This document shows, in pieces, positions 9,076 through 17,880 of a stretch of DNA of 64,000 bases. The stretch comes from CALLPQ01 sp964392325 (GTDB lineage: Bacteria > Pseudomonadota > Alphaproteobacteria > Caulobacterales > Parvularculaceae): positions 304,425 to 368,424 of the forward strand of contig CAYMPJ010000001.1 of assembly GCA_964392325.1 (NCBI GenBank). Direction: 5' to 3'. How positions within the stretch are numbered: the first letter of the stretch is position 1; every line of letters starts with the position of its first letter. Below the pieces are notes generated by a model that was given only the letters and a program-made list of their open reading frames with translations, was not told where the DNA came from and ran no database searches. A program made the position numbers and the translations under genes.

Positions 9076-9858
9076 TTAATCTTCAATTCGATCAAAAGGC
9101 AGCAAACCAAACTTCTTTAGCTTATTCCCTAGTTCGTCTGCATAGCGATGTGCGAAGGCCTCCCTTTCTTGTTTAGGTCTGGAGAAGTATCTGTCATTAA
9201 GAGTATCAAATGATTCAACTCCTGCAGCTTCGGGGCGTTCAACTTTCTCCAAATAGTCAACCCAGTGACCTACCTCATGTAAAAGTGTTCGAAACAATTG
9301 TGTATGACGCATGGATTTCTCATTAGTTTGAATGATGTATTTTCTACCAACACGGCTTATGCCGTGACCATCTTCTCTCAACCGTTGAAGTTCTTCTGTG
9401 TCTTCGGGAGTAAGAGAGGTCGACCAAACCAGTTTGTCACCTTTAGGCTGGGCTTCTAAAAAAATTGCAGGGCTTTCCGCCAAATATTTTCCAGTACTCC
9501 GTCCTATAGTCGCATAATAGTACATCCGTCCCCAAACAGGGTTGAGAATGCGTTGCTTCTTAGACGGTTGTCGAAACACAATCGTTTCCAATCCATCCCA
9601 ATCGGCAAAAGATATATTTTTGAATATTTCGCAGACATCAGCAACGCTACAAGCATGGATGAAACCGCCGCTGTTTTCTTCGATTAAAAATGTCAATTTG
9701 CGACCAGCCAAGCTTTTTTCGACTTTTTTGAACTCTCCAATCGTTTGCTGTGCTAGTCGATCCGTATGCCACGATTGGGGAATAACCATTTCATTATTCT
9801 GCCCATGCCCTTGTTTGCTGGTCCCGATGTTTCGACTTCGCCGCGTTGGATTTCGCAT
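9076..9858 (-). CDS. Putative zincin metalloprotease, HEVGH motif
   Basis: No named family is recognised. The 260-residue protein has LLHEVGHWVDYL (HExxH at about residues 194-198). About 33 residues later comes EREAFAHRYADEL, whose Glu could be the third zinc ligand, an arrangement reminiscent of IrrE/ImmA-like and other gluzincin folds. The N-terminal 190 residues match nothing I know and include RMYYYATIGRSTGKY. There is no signal peptide, so it is probably cytosolic. The ATG at 9858 follows GGAAAGG and is preferred; a TTG at 9885 would add nine residues. It is monocistronic and flanked by gaps. The lone position and lack of a partner regulator make a protease role inference only. Confidence 0.6.
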   Translation of the reverse strand: MRNPTRRSRNIGTSKQGHGQNNEMVIPQSWHTDRLAQQTIGEFKKVEKSLAGRKLTFLIEENSGGFIHACSVADVCEIFKNISFADWDGLETIVFRQPSKKQRILNPVWGRMYYYATIGRSTGKYLAESPAIFLEAQPKGDKLVWSTSLTPEDTEELQRLREDGHGISRVGRKYIIQTNEKSMRHTQLFRTLLHEVGHWVDYLEKVERPEAAGVESFDTLNDRYFSRPKQEREAFAHRYADELGNKLKKFGLLPFDRIED

Positions 9859-9985
9859 ATCAAAACTACCTTTCCGAAATTTCAATAGTGACAGAACTGC
9901 TTTTCTATTCTGAAAGAAAGTTCAAAGCTAGGTAATGACCAAAAGCGGACATGCCGAGCGGCTTACTTTGGGCGTTGTAAGTCAC

Positions 9986-10903
9986 TTATTCCTTCAACGC
10001 ACCTCGAAACGTATCAATAATTTTTGCATCGACCCACTTAATGTCGTCACCTTGCGTGAAGAAAAAATACTTCCCATCCGGCGTCACCATTGGGCAGTAA
10101 TCCGTTTCAGTTGAATTGATTACCGGACCCATATTTACGCCCTCGCTCCACTGACCAATCTCATCCTTGAAACTGATATAGAGATCTGCGCCGCCCAGAC
10201 TATCGGGACGGTCCGACGCAACGTGGATAAGATAACTCTCATCAGGGCTTACGTAGATATCACCTTCATCAACTTCACTGTTAATACTCAGCCCCAAATT
10301 GACTGGCTTCTTGAAGTCTCCGTTTTCGTAGGCTGCGCGATAGCTGTCGCGCCCGCCAATACTGTCCTCGCGAGCCGTAGAGAAGTACAGACTGCCATCA
10401 GCAACCAGCATGGGATAAAGTTCGTGGCCAGGCCCATTAATTAGTGAGCTGAGGGGCTCCGGATCAATAAGGCCGTGGCGTGTCACACGGCTGCGCCAGA
10501 TATTGTAACGCTCCAATGAATATCCCGGCAGCGGGCGATCTGAGATAAAGTAGAGCCAGTCGCCATCAGGCGAGAACACCATGTCAACATCGGCATGCCC
10601 CGGAAATGTCTTCGACGGCGCAGCCATGCGCGGCTCTTGCCAGGTTCCATCATCGCGCAGATGGCTAAAAAACATCTTGAACCTTCCATCCACCACACGC
10701 GAAAACATAAATATCCGCCCGTCAGGCGAAAAAACCGAGTTCAGTTCTCGTTCGCCATCAAGTGAAATTAGTTCAGGAGCGAAAACCTCGGGTTCATTAC
10801 CAGGAGGCTTTTGCCCGAGATAAGGACCGCTTAGATCTGGCCAGTTGTCTTGCGCGAAAGCAGGAGACACAAGGAAGATAAAGAAGAATAAAACGATGCG
10901 CAT
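9986..10903 (-). CDS. Exported PD40/TolB-like beta-propeller protein
   Basis: The 305-residue protein starts with a clear signal peptide (MRIVLFFFIFLVSPAFAQ) and continues as repeated WD40-like PD40 blades. Examples are VFSPDGRIFMFSR, VFSPDGDWLYFISDRP, YVSPDESYLIHVASDRP and MVTPDGKYFFFTQ. Such proteins fold as periplasmic or secreted beta-propellers; no catalytic domain is attached, so it is probably a binding protein of unknown ligand. It stands alone, in the same orientation as the upstream zincin gene, 127 bases apart. Confidence 0.75.
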   Translation of the reverse strand: MRIVLFFFIFLVSPAFAQDNWPDLSGPYLGQKPPGNEPEVFAPELISLDGERELNSVFSPDGRIFMFSRVVDGRFKMFFSHLRDDGTWQEPRMAAPSKTFPGHADVDMVFSPDGDWLYFISDRPLPGYSLERYNIWRSRVTRHGLIDPEPLSSLINGPGHELYPMLVADGSLYFSTAREDSIGGRDSYRAAYENGDFKKPVNLGLSINSEVDEGDIYVSPDESYLIHVASDRPDSLGGADLYISFKDEIGQWSEGVNMGPVINSTETDYCPMVTPDGKYFFFTQGDDIKWVDAKIIDTFRGALKE

Positions 10904-11020
10904 AATGTTCGTCCCAAAAAAGAAGAGCTCAACGCGATCTTACAGATTTTTACGTCAACAGTCACTGTGCAATTTTGCGGGTGAGAGCATAAGCGTCCTT
11001 TGCCAGTGACCATTTTTGGG

Positions 11021-11195
11021 CGACAACGGCCTCTTCGCTGAGCCCGGCCCTATCGCCTATATCTGGATGGCGCTTTGATGCGGGCATCCCTCCTTCTAAT
11101 CCCCGGCGGCAATGACGGGATCATCCTTAGCGCTCTGCCCTCCTCTCTCCTTGTCTGCGGTGTTCGCCTATACGGCGATGTGCATGACCCCTGTT
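11021..11195 (+). pseudogene. Decayed partial copy of the adjacent yeeE/yedE gene
   Basis: About 170 bases here are near-identical to two separated parts of the intact transporter gene just downstream. Positions about 11028-11077 match about 11704-11753, and 11069-11195 match about 12076-12200, with scattered substitutions and small indels. The junction falls exactly on the 9-base word GGCGCTTTG. That word occurs once in the remnant (11069-11077) and twice in the intact gene (11745-11753 and 12076-12084), so 331 bases were lost between short direct repeats. The loss is not a multiple of three and the remnant has no start, so it cannot encode a working protein. Confidence 0.8.
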
Positions 11196-11277
11196 TCCCT
11201 CTTCGTACGAACTGTACTATATTTGGATAAGCTATTATTTTTGGACAAGCCGATGAGCTGGCTATACAAGGGTGCCT

Positions 11278-12258
11278 ATGCCAGAGCTGCGCTTCACCAT
11301 TATCTATATCGTTTGCCTCTTTATGGCGGGCATTATTGGGTATGCTATCAGTAAGGGTAGCACTTGTTGTGTTGCCGCCGTTATGGAGATGGTGCAAAAA
11401 CGACGTGTGAGACGGTTCCTGTCCTTCCTGCTTTGCAGTGCGACTGTTGCTATAATCCTGATGCCTATTGTCTGGTTTGATAAAGATCACACCGACTTAC
11501 TGCCCGCTTATCGCCTCGGCTGGGCATCCCTTCTTGGCGGCGCGTTTTATGGCATAGGTGCCCTCATAAACGGCGCTTGCAATTTTGGCACGATTGACCG
11601 CCTCAGCGCGGGCGATACACGTTATCTATTTTTGTTTCCCGGTCTCATTGGCGGCGCGTGTTTGGGCAGCTTGCTCAACATTGATACGCCGCCGCGCACC
11701 AGCAGCCTCATCGCCGAGCCCGGCCCTATCGCCTATATCTGGATGGCGCTTTGTGTTATCCTGCTTGTCAGCTTCACCATTGCCAGCATCCGGCACAAGC
11801 GCGAACGCGGTACGCCGGGCAAACCGGTTGCCTTTTACATGACCACCATTGGCGCGCTCACCGCCCTGATTACAATCGCCCTTGGTCCCTGGCATTATAC
11901 CCGCATAGCCGTGGTCGCTACGAACGACTGGCTGGCAACCAGCGCCGGTCATGTTGCTATTCTCGCAGGCCTGATGGGCGCTGTAATCATTGGCGCCTTA
12001 ATAACCGCCATCCGCGAGAAGCGGTTTAAACTGCGTGCACCCACCCTCAGCGGCGCGCTCTATTCTACTCTTGGCGGCGCTTTGATGGGGGCATCCCTCC
12101 TCCTGATCCCCGGCGGCAATGACGGGATCATCCTTAGCGGTCTGCCCTCCCTCTCCTTATCTGCGGTGTTCGCCTATACAACGATGTGCTTGACCATCGC
12201 GTTCATGATCTTGATAAGCGAGCGCCTCATGAAAATCACCCACAAAAAAACACCCTAA
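11278..12258 (+). CDS. YeeE/YedE-family membrane transporter (sulfur-compound type)
   Basis: This polytopic inner-membrane protein of 326 residues belongs to the YeeE/YedE (Sulf_transp) family. Characterised members take up thiosulfate through a series of conserved cysteines. Matching features are the Cys-containing loops SKGSTCCVAAVMEM near the N-terminus and NGACNFGTIDRLSAGDTRY in the middle, and about nine hydrophobic segments. The ATG at 11278 is preferred over GTG at 11272 because AAGGG sits about six bases upstream. A decayed duplicate precedes it. No sulfur-oxidation or TusA-like genes are nearby, so the actual substrate is open. Confidence 0.75.
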   Translation: MPELRFTIIYIVCLFMAGIIGYAISKGSTCCVAAVMEMVQKRRVRRFLSFLLCSATVAIILMPIVWFDKDHTDLLPAYRLGWASLLGGAFYGIGALINGACNFGTIDRLSAGDTRYLFLFPGLIGGACLGSLLNIDTPPRTSSLIAEPGPIAYIWMALCVILLVSFTIASIRHKRERGTPGKPVAFYMTTIGALTALITIALGPWHYTRIAVVATNDWLATSAGHVAILAGLMGAVIIGALITAIREKRFKLRAPTLSGALYSTLGGALMGASLLLIPGGNDGIILSGLPSLSLSAVFAYTTMCLTIAFMILISERLMKITHKKTP

Positions 12259-12465
12259 AAACTATAAGGGGGAGGCTGAATGGTACTGATCACATCAATG
12301 AGAGGCAAAAATAGCATGGCATTGTTTTCATTGCGCCCTCATCAATCTGACGATAAATCCTCACCAGAAAATAATAAGGAAAATACTTGCGACCTATTTG
12401 TCACTCGCTTGACCAATTGCTTGGCCAATTATTAGAAGGTGTCATCCCCATCAAAGGAAACCAAT

Positions 12466-13074
12466 ATGGAACTCTCACAAAAACAGACCGTTAAAATTAT
12501 TGCCGTCATCTTGTTTCTGTCGGCCATTTCGCAACCTATCTATACAGCCCTTTTCAAGTTTGCGCCCGAGGTTGAGCGCCACTTCATATGGGGAATTGAA
12601 GCGCTACTCTTCGTACTGCTTGCAGCTTTTGCAGGGTCGGCTCTGGTCATGGCCAAACGCTACACTTTGGGTTTTTCCGCGATTGCCTTCGCCGCAACGC
12701 TCAATGTGGTACAAATTGGCATAGGGTTAACGCAATTTGGTCCCTTTCGCGATGCGGCTAAGGCTAGCCCAGACTTCGAAATCGCCATTCCCGCGATCTT
12801 TGGGTTATCGTTCTTTGGATATAATGCAGCAAAAACCCTGCTGGGCCTCGCGGCTATGGTTTTTGGCATGGCCAAGATAGGCGATGGTAACAAAGTGCTG
12901 GGCGGCGCAGCCGTGTTGGTTGGCGTCGTGGCACTATTCACCAACGCCATGGTGATGATGTTTGGATTAAATGGTTTTATGCCGCGCGGGCTCGCGGGAG
13001 GTTCCGGCGTTTTAGCCACGCTGCTTCTGGCTCTTTGCATGTTTAGTGTCAAAAGTTCCCAAGAGCAGGCGTAA
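12466..13074 (+). CDS. Integral membrane protein of unknown function
   Basis: The protein has 202 residues and about six hydrophobic segments, with short loops such as KRYTLG and TQFGPFRDAAKASPDFE. I do not recognise a family. AAGGA lies seven bases before the ATG at 12466, which fixes the start; an upstream extension in the open frame lacks a ribosome-binding site. It follows the YeeE-like gene on the same strand after about 200 bases and could be associated with it, but no motif supports a transport or enzyme role. Confidence 0.6.
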   Translation: MELSQKQTVKIIAVILFLSAISQPIYTALFKFAPEVERHFIWGIEALLFVLLAAFAGSALVMAKRYTLGFSAIAFAATLNVVQIGIGLTQFGPFRDAAKASPDFEIAIPAIFGLSFFGYNAAKTLLGLAAMVFGMAKIGDGNKVLGGAAVLVGVVALFTNAMVMMFGLNGFMPRGLAGGSGVLATLLLALCMFSVKSSQEQA

Positions 13075-13118
13075 GCTGCCAAATAAATAAAGCACTCATA
13101 AGCGCCCTTTAAGCGCTC

Positions 13119-13147
13119 TTGACATTGCCTTGATCCGCGCTTATCAC
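13119..13147 (+). promoter_or_regulatory. Likely sigma70-type promoter of rpsD
   Basis: TTGACA at 13119-13124 and TATCAC at 13142-13147 are separated by 17 bases. They sit about 95 bases before the rpsD start, leaving a GC-rich leader of roughly 85 bases that could fold and serve S4 autoregulation, though no known leader motif is recognised. Confidence 0.5.
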
Positions 13148-13240
13148 TCGCGGCCTTATGACGGGTGGTGTGGCGCCGCCGTTGCGATTGTATCCGGGAT
13201 TGGCCCGTGATACCGGCCCACGCTTTATACGAGGAATATT

Positions 13241-13858
13241 ATGTCAAAGCGTCAAAGCGCTAAGTATAAGCTCGATCGCCGTGTAGGCGAAAATGTCTGG
13301 GGTCGCCCCAAATCTCCCTTTAACAAACGCGAATATGGCCCCGGTATGCACGGCCAGCGCCGCAAGGGCAAACAGTCCGACTTTGGTCTGCAATTGATGG
13401 CCAAACAGAAATTGAAGGGCTATTACGGCAATATCTCTGAAAAACAGTTTTCTGCAATCTACGATGAAGCCGACCGTCGCAAAGGCAATAATGGTGAGAA
13501 CCTGATTGGCTTGCTAGAGAGTCGCCTTGACGCGCTGGTTTATCGTGCGAAATTTGTGCCGACAGTGTTCGCTGCCCGCCAGTTCGTTAATCATGGACAT
13601 GTCATGGTCAATGGTGTGCGCACCAATATTCCTTCTTATCGTCTAAAGCCCGGCGACGTTGTGGAAATTCGCGAGAAATCCAAAAATATGGCGTTGGTTC
13701 TGGAAGCTCTGCAAAGCCCTGAGCGTGACATCCCTGAATATGTTGATGTCGAGCCAAAGAAAATGACGGCAACTTTCGTGCGTATCCCCGAATTTGCTGA
13801 AGTCCCTTATGCCTGCACCATGGAGCCTAACCTCGTGGTCGAGTATTACTCATCATAA
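13241..13858 (+). CDS. rpsD: 30S ribosomal protein S4
   Basis: S4 binds the 16S rRNA 5' domain and nucleates assembly of the small subunit. The 205-residue protein has the N-terminal region with SKRQSAKYKLDRR and GPGMHGQRRKGKQSDFG, and an S4 RNA-binding domain (LESRLDALVYRAKF...RQFVNHGHVMVNG) at about residues 93-155. CGAGGA precedes the ATG. It is a stand-alone gene, as in many alphaproteobacteria, with its own promoter and a strong terminator. Confidence 0.97.
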   Translation: MSKRQSAKYKLDRRVGENVWGRPKSPFNKREYGPGMHGQRRKGKQSDFGLQLMAKQKLKGYYGNISEKQFSAIYDEADRRKGNNGENLIGLLESRLDALVYRAKFVPTVFAARQFVNHGHVMVNGVRTNIPSYRLKPGDVVEIREKSKNMALVLEALQSPERDIPEYVDVEPKKMTATFVRIPEFAEVPYACTMEPNLVVEYYSS

Positions 13859-13882
13859 AGACTTTATAATTTTGAGAATTTT

Positions 13883-13915
13883 AAAAGCGGGTCATTATTT
13901 TGATCCGCTTTTTTT
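13883..13915. terminator. Intrinsic terminator shared by rpsD and the convergent permease gene
   Basis: AAAGCGGGTCA and TGATCCGCTTT form a stem with a short A/T loop, followed on the plus strand by a run of T. The stem overlaps the last codons of the convergent permease gene, and the A-run on its other side would give a U-tract in that direction too. Confidence 0.85.
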
Positions 13916-15553
13916 ATGCCCGATCACTGATAAAATCATCACTGGCACCAGACCCATAGCCACCAATAGAAGGGCCGCTGGCGCAGCTTGCGTTAACTTT
14001 TCATCCGCCGCCAAACGATAAACCTGCGTTGCGAGGGTTTCAAAATTCAACGGGCGCAACAATAAAGTTGCGGGCAATTCCCGTGCGATATCGATAAACA
14101 CGATCACCAATCCGGCCAGTAACGCATGGCGACCAATCGGCCAATGAATATCCCTGACCACGCGCCCCGGCCCGGCGCCTAAATTTCTGGCGGCAAAATC
14201 TAGCCCATGGTCTATTGCATCCAACCCCGCATGAGCATTGTTATATCCAGCCGTTATAAACCGTGCGGCGTAGGCATAGACGAGCAATAAAACCCCCAAG
14301 GCAGTCAGATTAATACCCAGCGGCGTGAAAACAGTTTTCCCAACCAACAAAATACCCACCGCGATCACAGCGCCGGGCAATGCATATCCGATCGTTACAA
14401 TACGGATACCCACGCGGGTGAAAACCGAGCGACTTACCCGTCCCAGATAAGCAAAGATAACCGCCAGTACCATAATGATGAGGGATGCGATTGCAGCGAT
14501 TGTACCGGTATTGAGCGCTGCACTTAAGAAAAGACCCGTTCGCAAATTCTCATTCACAAAAACCATTTTTGTCAGAAGAACAAATAGGGGCAGGAAAAAC
14601 CCGAACAGAACCGGCAACGCACAAATAATCACTGCGAAAATCTGCATGGGCACAGGCATGGATAAGCGCATGGCCCCGCGATGGGCTCTCACGCTTTGCG
14701 AACGTTGCCCCTTGCGCGCAGCCATTTCCAGCAGCAATAAAAACAAAGCAACGAGGAACAACCCACCGGCTATTTGCGCCGCGGCAGGTAAATCTCCAAA
14801 TCCATACCATGTACGAAATATCCCAACGCTCAAAGTCGGCACACCAAGATAGTCACTAACCCCATAGTCAGCCGCAACTTCCATTAAAGCGAGTGTAAGT
14901 CCGCCGAAAAACGCCGCGCTAGCTCCCGGTAAAATAACTCTACGAATAGCACTTACCGGCGAGGCACCTAGTGCACGGGACGCCTCAAGGTAAGCTGCTG
15001 AACGCCCCGACAAGTCGGCGCGGACGGCAAGATAAACATAAGGATAGACCGCAAGAGATAAGATTAAAGCCGCACCGCCAATATTAAAAAAGTCAGGCAG
15101 AATTGCTGTTACCGCCCGCCGGTCCGCGAGGGAGAAGGCCTCGATAATAAATGATGCAAAGCCGCCAAACGGCCCAAAGAAATCCCCATACACATAGGCC
15201 AAAATATAAGCAGGAAAAGCAAAGGGAAGAGCCAATAAAAATGAAAAGGCGCGGCGTCCGGGAAATTCGGTGATACTGACCAAGACCGCGCAAACCGCGC
15301 CAAAACTCCCCGCAATAACCGCCACCAACACGCAGAGCTTTATGGTATTGACCAGATAGCCGAACCCGTTATTGGCCAAGAGATGACGCATCGTCTGCCC
15401 ATCTGCGATAAAGAAACTGGATAGAACCGACAAAACCGGCAAGATCAGCAAAACGCCTATGACGGCAATACATAAAATCACCAACGGCTTTGCGCCGGTC
15501 TGAACCGCCAAAGGGCCTCGTCTAACGGGCGTAGTTTGTGTTTTTGAAGTCAT
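13895..15553 (-). CDS. fbpB: Fe(III) ABC transporter permease, fused double domain
   Basis: This inner-membrane permease is of the FbpB/AfuB/SfuB type and moves ferric iron delivered by a periplasmic binding protein. The 552-residue protein is two BPD_transp_1 domains in tandem with about 12 membrane segments. Each half has an EAA loop for ATPase contact: YLEASRALGASPVSAIRRVI in the first, and DFAARNLGAGPGRVVRDIHW in the second. The ATG at 15553 is chosen; GTG one codon earlier is possible. It is divergent from the ATPase gene across a 105-base region that probably holds both promoters. I saw no convincing Fur or Irr box there. Confidence 0.88.
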   Translation of the reverse strand: MTSKTQTTPVRRGPLAVQTGAKPLVILCIAVIGVLLILPVLSVLSSFFIADGQTMRHLLANNGFGYLVNTIKLCVLVAVIAGSFGAVCAVLVSITEFPGRRAFSFLLALPFAFPAYILAYVYGDFFGPFGGFASFIIEAFSLADRRAVTAILPDFFNIGGAALILSLAVYPYVYLAVRADLSGRSAAYLEASRALGASPVSAIRRVILPGASAAFFGGLTLALMEVAADYGVSDYLGVPTLSVGIFRTWYGFGDLPAAAQIAGGLFLVALFLLLLEMAARKGQRSQSVRAHRGAMRLSMPVPMQIFAVIICALPVLFGFFLPLFVLLTKMVFVNENLRTGLFLSAALNTGTIAAIASLIIMVLAVIFAYLGRVSRSVFTRVGIRIVTIGYALPGAVIAVGILLVGKTVFTPLGINLTALGVLLLVYAYAARFITAGYNNAHAGLDAIDHGLDFAARNLGAGPGRVVRDIHWPIGRHALLAGLVIVFIDIARELPATLLLRPLNFETLATQVYRLAADEKLTQAAPAALLLVAMGLVPVMILSVIGHKKSGSK

Positions 15554-15658
15554 CACGCATTAAGGGCTAGCATTGCGCCGCTGTTTTTGCGAGACATTAT
15601 TAACTAGACATTCTATTGGTTACCTAACCCCCCTTGATCTGACTTAAATTATTCCTTT

Positions 15659-16714
15659 ATGGCTCTCGAATTTATCAATATTAGCCACCGATATAAGCGT
15701 GCAAGCCGCGACGAATGGCGCATGAGCGATGTTTCGCTCACGGCAAATGCGGGAGAGATTATCTGCCTGTTTGGGCCATCGGGCTGCGGGAAAACCACGC
15801 TTTTGAGATTGGCCGCCGGACTGGAACCACTTCAACAGGGGCAAATTTTATTGGACGGTGCGCCCTTGAGTGGACCGGGTGTAAATCTACCCCCTGAGCA
15901 GCGACCGGTTGGGCTCGTGTTTCAGGACTATGTTTTGTTTCCCCATCTCGAGGTCAGTGAAAATATTGGTTTTGGGCTAGCGCATTTAAGCCGCAAGGAC
16001 CGGATGCGCGAAGCTGAAAAACGTATGGAGATGTTACGCATCCGCGACCTTGCCAAAAGATATCCCAATGAGCTTTCCGGCGGCCAACAACAACGCGTCG
16101 CTTTGGCAAGAGCACTCGCGCGCAAGCCAAAGGCAATGCTCCTCGATGAACCATTTGCAAGCCTTGGCTCGGAATTGCGCCGCAGCTTACAAGAAGAAAT
16201 GCGGCGCATATTAAAAGATGATGCGTGCGCCGCAATTTTTGTGACCCACGACCCACAAGAAGCGCTTTTGATGGGTGACCGCATTGCCTTGATGGACCAA
16301 GGGCGCGTGATAGAAATTGCAACCCCGCAATCACTCTATGAAGCCCCCCAAACCTTCAATGGTGCAATGATGCACGAAGGTGCCCAGGCCCTTCGCGGTA
16401 TAATCCAGAATGATAGAATTGAGACCGCATTCGGCATGATCCCGCCCCCTTTAAGTCAGCTGCCCCGCCCCGACCGTAAAAATGGTGAGCGCGTCACAAT
16501 CGTTCTTGGAGAAAACGCTGTCCACGCCAGCGATGCAAAGGATAGCCCGTTAATTGTAAAAGATTGCCGCTTTCTCGGCCCGGACTGGATTTTGTTTCTT
16601 ACCCATGAGACAAGCGGGGAGACATTACGTGTACCCTGCTCGACGCCCTTATTGGTTGGACAAAGGGCCAAAACCCGCATTAACCCCGAAAAAATTCGCT
16701 TAATAGTAAACTGA
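15659..16714 (+). CDS. fbpC: Fe(III) ABC transporter ATP-binding protein
   Basis: This is the cytoplasmic ATPase of the ferric iron importer. Walker A is GPSGCGKTT (about residues 39-47), the signature is LSGGQQQRVALARAL, Walker B is KAMLLDEPFASL and the switch His is in VTHDPQEA. A C-terminal TOBE-like regulatory region of about 110 residues follows, as in FbpC. The 351-residue length is typical. It is followed 14 bases later by the binding-protein gene, so they are probably cotranscribed, and it is divergent from the permease gene. Confidence 0.9.
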   Translation: MALEFINISHRYKRASRDEWRMSDVSLTANAGEIICLFGPSGCGKTTLLRLAAGLEPLQQGQILLDGAPLSGPGVNLPPEQRPVGLVFQDYVLFPHLEVSENIGFGLAHLSRKDRMREAEKRMEMLRIRDLAKRYPNELSGGQQQRVALARALARKPKAMLLDEPFASLGSELRRSLQEEMRRILKDDACAAIFVTHDPQEALLMGDRIALMDQGRVIEIATPQSLYEAPQTFNGAMMHEGAQALRGIIQNDRIETAFGMIPPPLSQLPRPDRKNGERVTIVLGENAVHASDAKDSPLIVKDCRFLGPDWILFLTHETSGETLRVPCSTPLLVGQRAKTRINPEKIRLIVN

Positions 16715-16728
16715 GGACAATTAGGACA

Positions 16729-17853
16729 ATGACGCATAACGCCCTTTCCAAATCCATACTATGTTTTTTATTTTTCATCGCTTTGACCGGATGCGGACAA
16801 TCTACAACCAATTCCGAGCACGCGACATCTGTGACACCGGCAAGTGACAATGAAAAAAATGATAGTGAAAAAGCTATTGCCAATTCCGGAGCAGTCAATC
16901 TTTACTCCGCGCGTCATTATGATAATGATCTGGTTCTTTTTGAACAATTCACACAAGAGACCGGCATTAAGGTCAATCTGATTGAAGGCAAAGGTGATGC
17001 GCTTATTGAACGCATCGCAAATGAGGGCGCGGCTAGTCCCGCTGATCTTTTTATCACTGCTGATGCTGGTATTTTATGGCGAGCACAATCGCGCGATCTG
17101 TTCCAGCCCATCGACGATCAAGCCTTGCTCTCCGGCGTACCTGCCTCTTTTCGCCACCCTGAAGGCCTATGGATCGGCCTTAGCAAACGGGCAAGAATTA
17201 TCGTTTATGACAAATCCGCTGGTTTGCCTGCAGGCCTCACATCCTATGAAGACCTCGCAAATCCTGATTACAAAAACATGATCTGTGTGCGTTCTTCTTC
17301 TAATATATATAATCAATCACTCTTGGCCTCCCTTATTGCCCATCTTGGATCAAACGCAGCCGAACAATGGGCTAAAGGCGTGGTTGCCAATTTTGCACGC
17401 AATCCACAAGGCAATGACACTGCACAAATCAAGGCCGTAGCAGCAGGACAATGCCGCCTTGGGATCGTGAACAGCTATTATGTTGCCCGCTTTGTCGGCC
17501 CCTTAGAAGGCGAAGCAAAACTAATTGGTGACAATATTGGTGTTTTGTTTCCTAATCAGGGCACAGATGATGCGAGTGATCGCGGAACGCATGTCAATAT
17601 TTCTGGAGCAGGGATTGCCAAAAATGCCCCCAATAAAAAAAATGCAACAAAGCTACTTGAATTTATACTGCGCGCAAATATTCAGCCGAGTTTTGCAGGT
17701 GGCAATAATGAATATCCAATCCGCAACGGCGTCTCTGCGAGCGGCCCCGTCACGCTTTTAGGACAATTCAAAGAGGATGACCTGCCGGTTGCCGTGCTTG
17801 GCGAAAATCAACGCGAGGCGGTGGAAATTTTTGATCGCGCCGGTTGGCAATAA
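16729..17853 (+). CDS. fbpA: Fe(III) ABC transporter substrate-binding lipoprotein
   Basis: This is a periplasmic ferric-binding protein of the FbpA/FutA group. The N-terminus is a lipoprotein signal with lipobox LTGC (Cys at about residue 23), followed by a flexible Ser/Thr/Asn-rich linker and the binding fold starting AVNLYSARHYDND. Iron ligands expected in the family include paired tyrosines, seen here as NSYYVARF. AGGACA precedes the ATG. The length of 374 residues is slightly long because of the linker. It sits between the ATPase gene and ferrochelatase. Confidence 0.88.
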   Translation: MTHNALSKSILCFLFFIALTGCGQSTTNSEHATSVTPASDNEKNDSEKAIANSGAVNLYSARHYDNDLVLFEQFTQETGIKVNLIEGKGDALIERIANEGAASPADLFITADAGILWRAQSRDLFQPIDDQALLSGVPASFRHPEGLWIGLSKRARIIVYDKSAGLPAGLTSYEDLANPDYKNMICVRSSSNIYNQSLLASLIAHLGSNAAEQWAKGVVANFARNPQGNDTAQIKAVAAGQCRLGIVNSYYVARFVGPLEGEAKLIGDNIGVLFPNQGTDDASDRGTHVNISGAGIAKNAPNKKNATKLLEFILRANIQPSFAGGNNEYPIRNGVSASGPVTLLGQFKEDDLPVAVLGENQREAVEIFDRAGWQ

Positions 17854-17880
17854 TTTTTCACAAATCAAGAACTGCTTATC

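Noticed and set aside
15557..15658. Fur or Irr binding site between the iron permease and ATPase genes
   Set aside because: No convincing match to the consensus boxes by eye.
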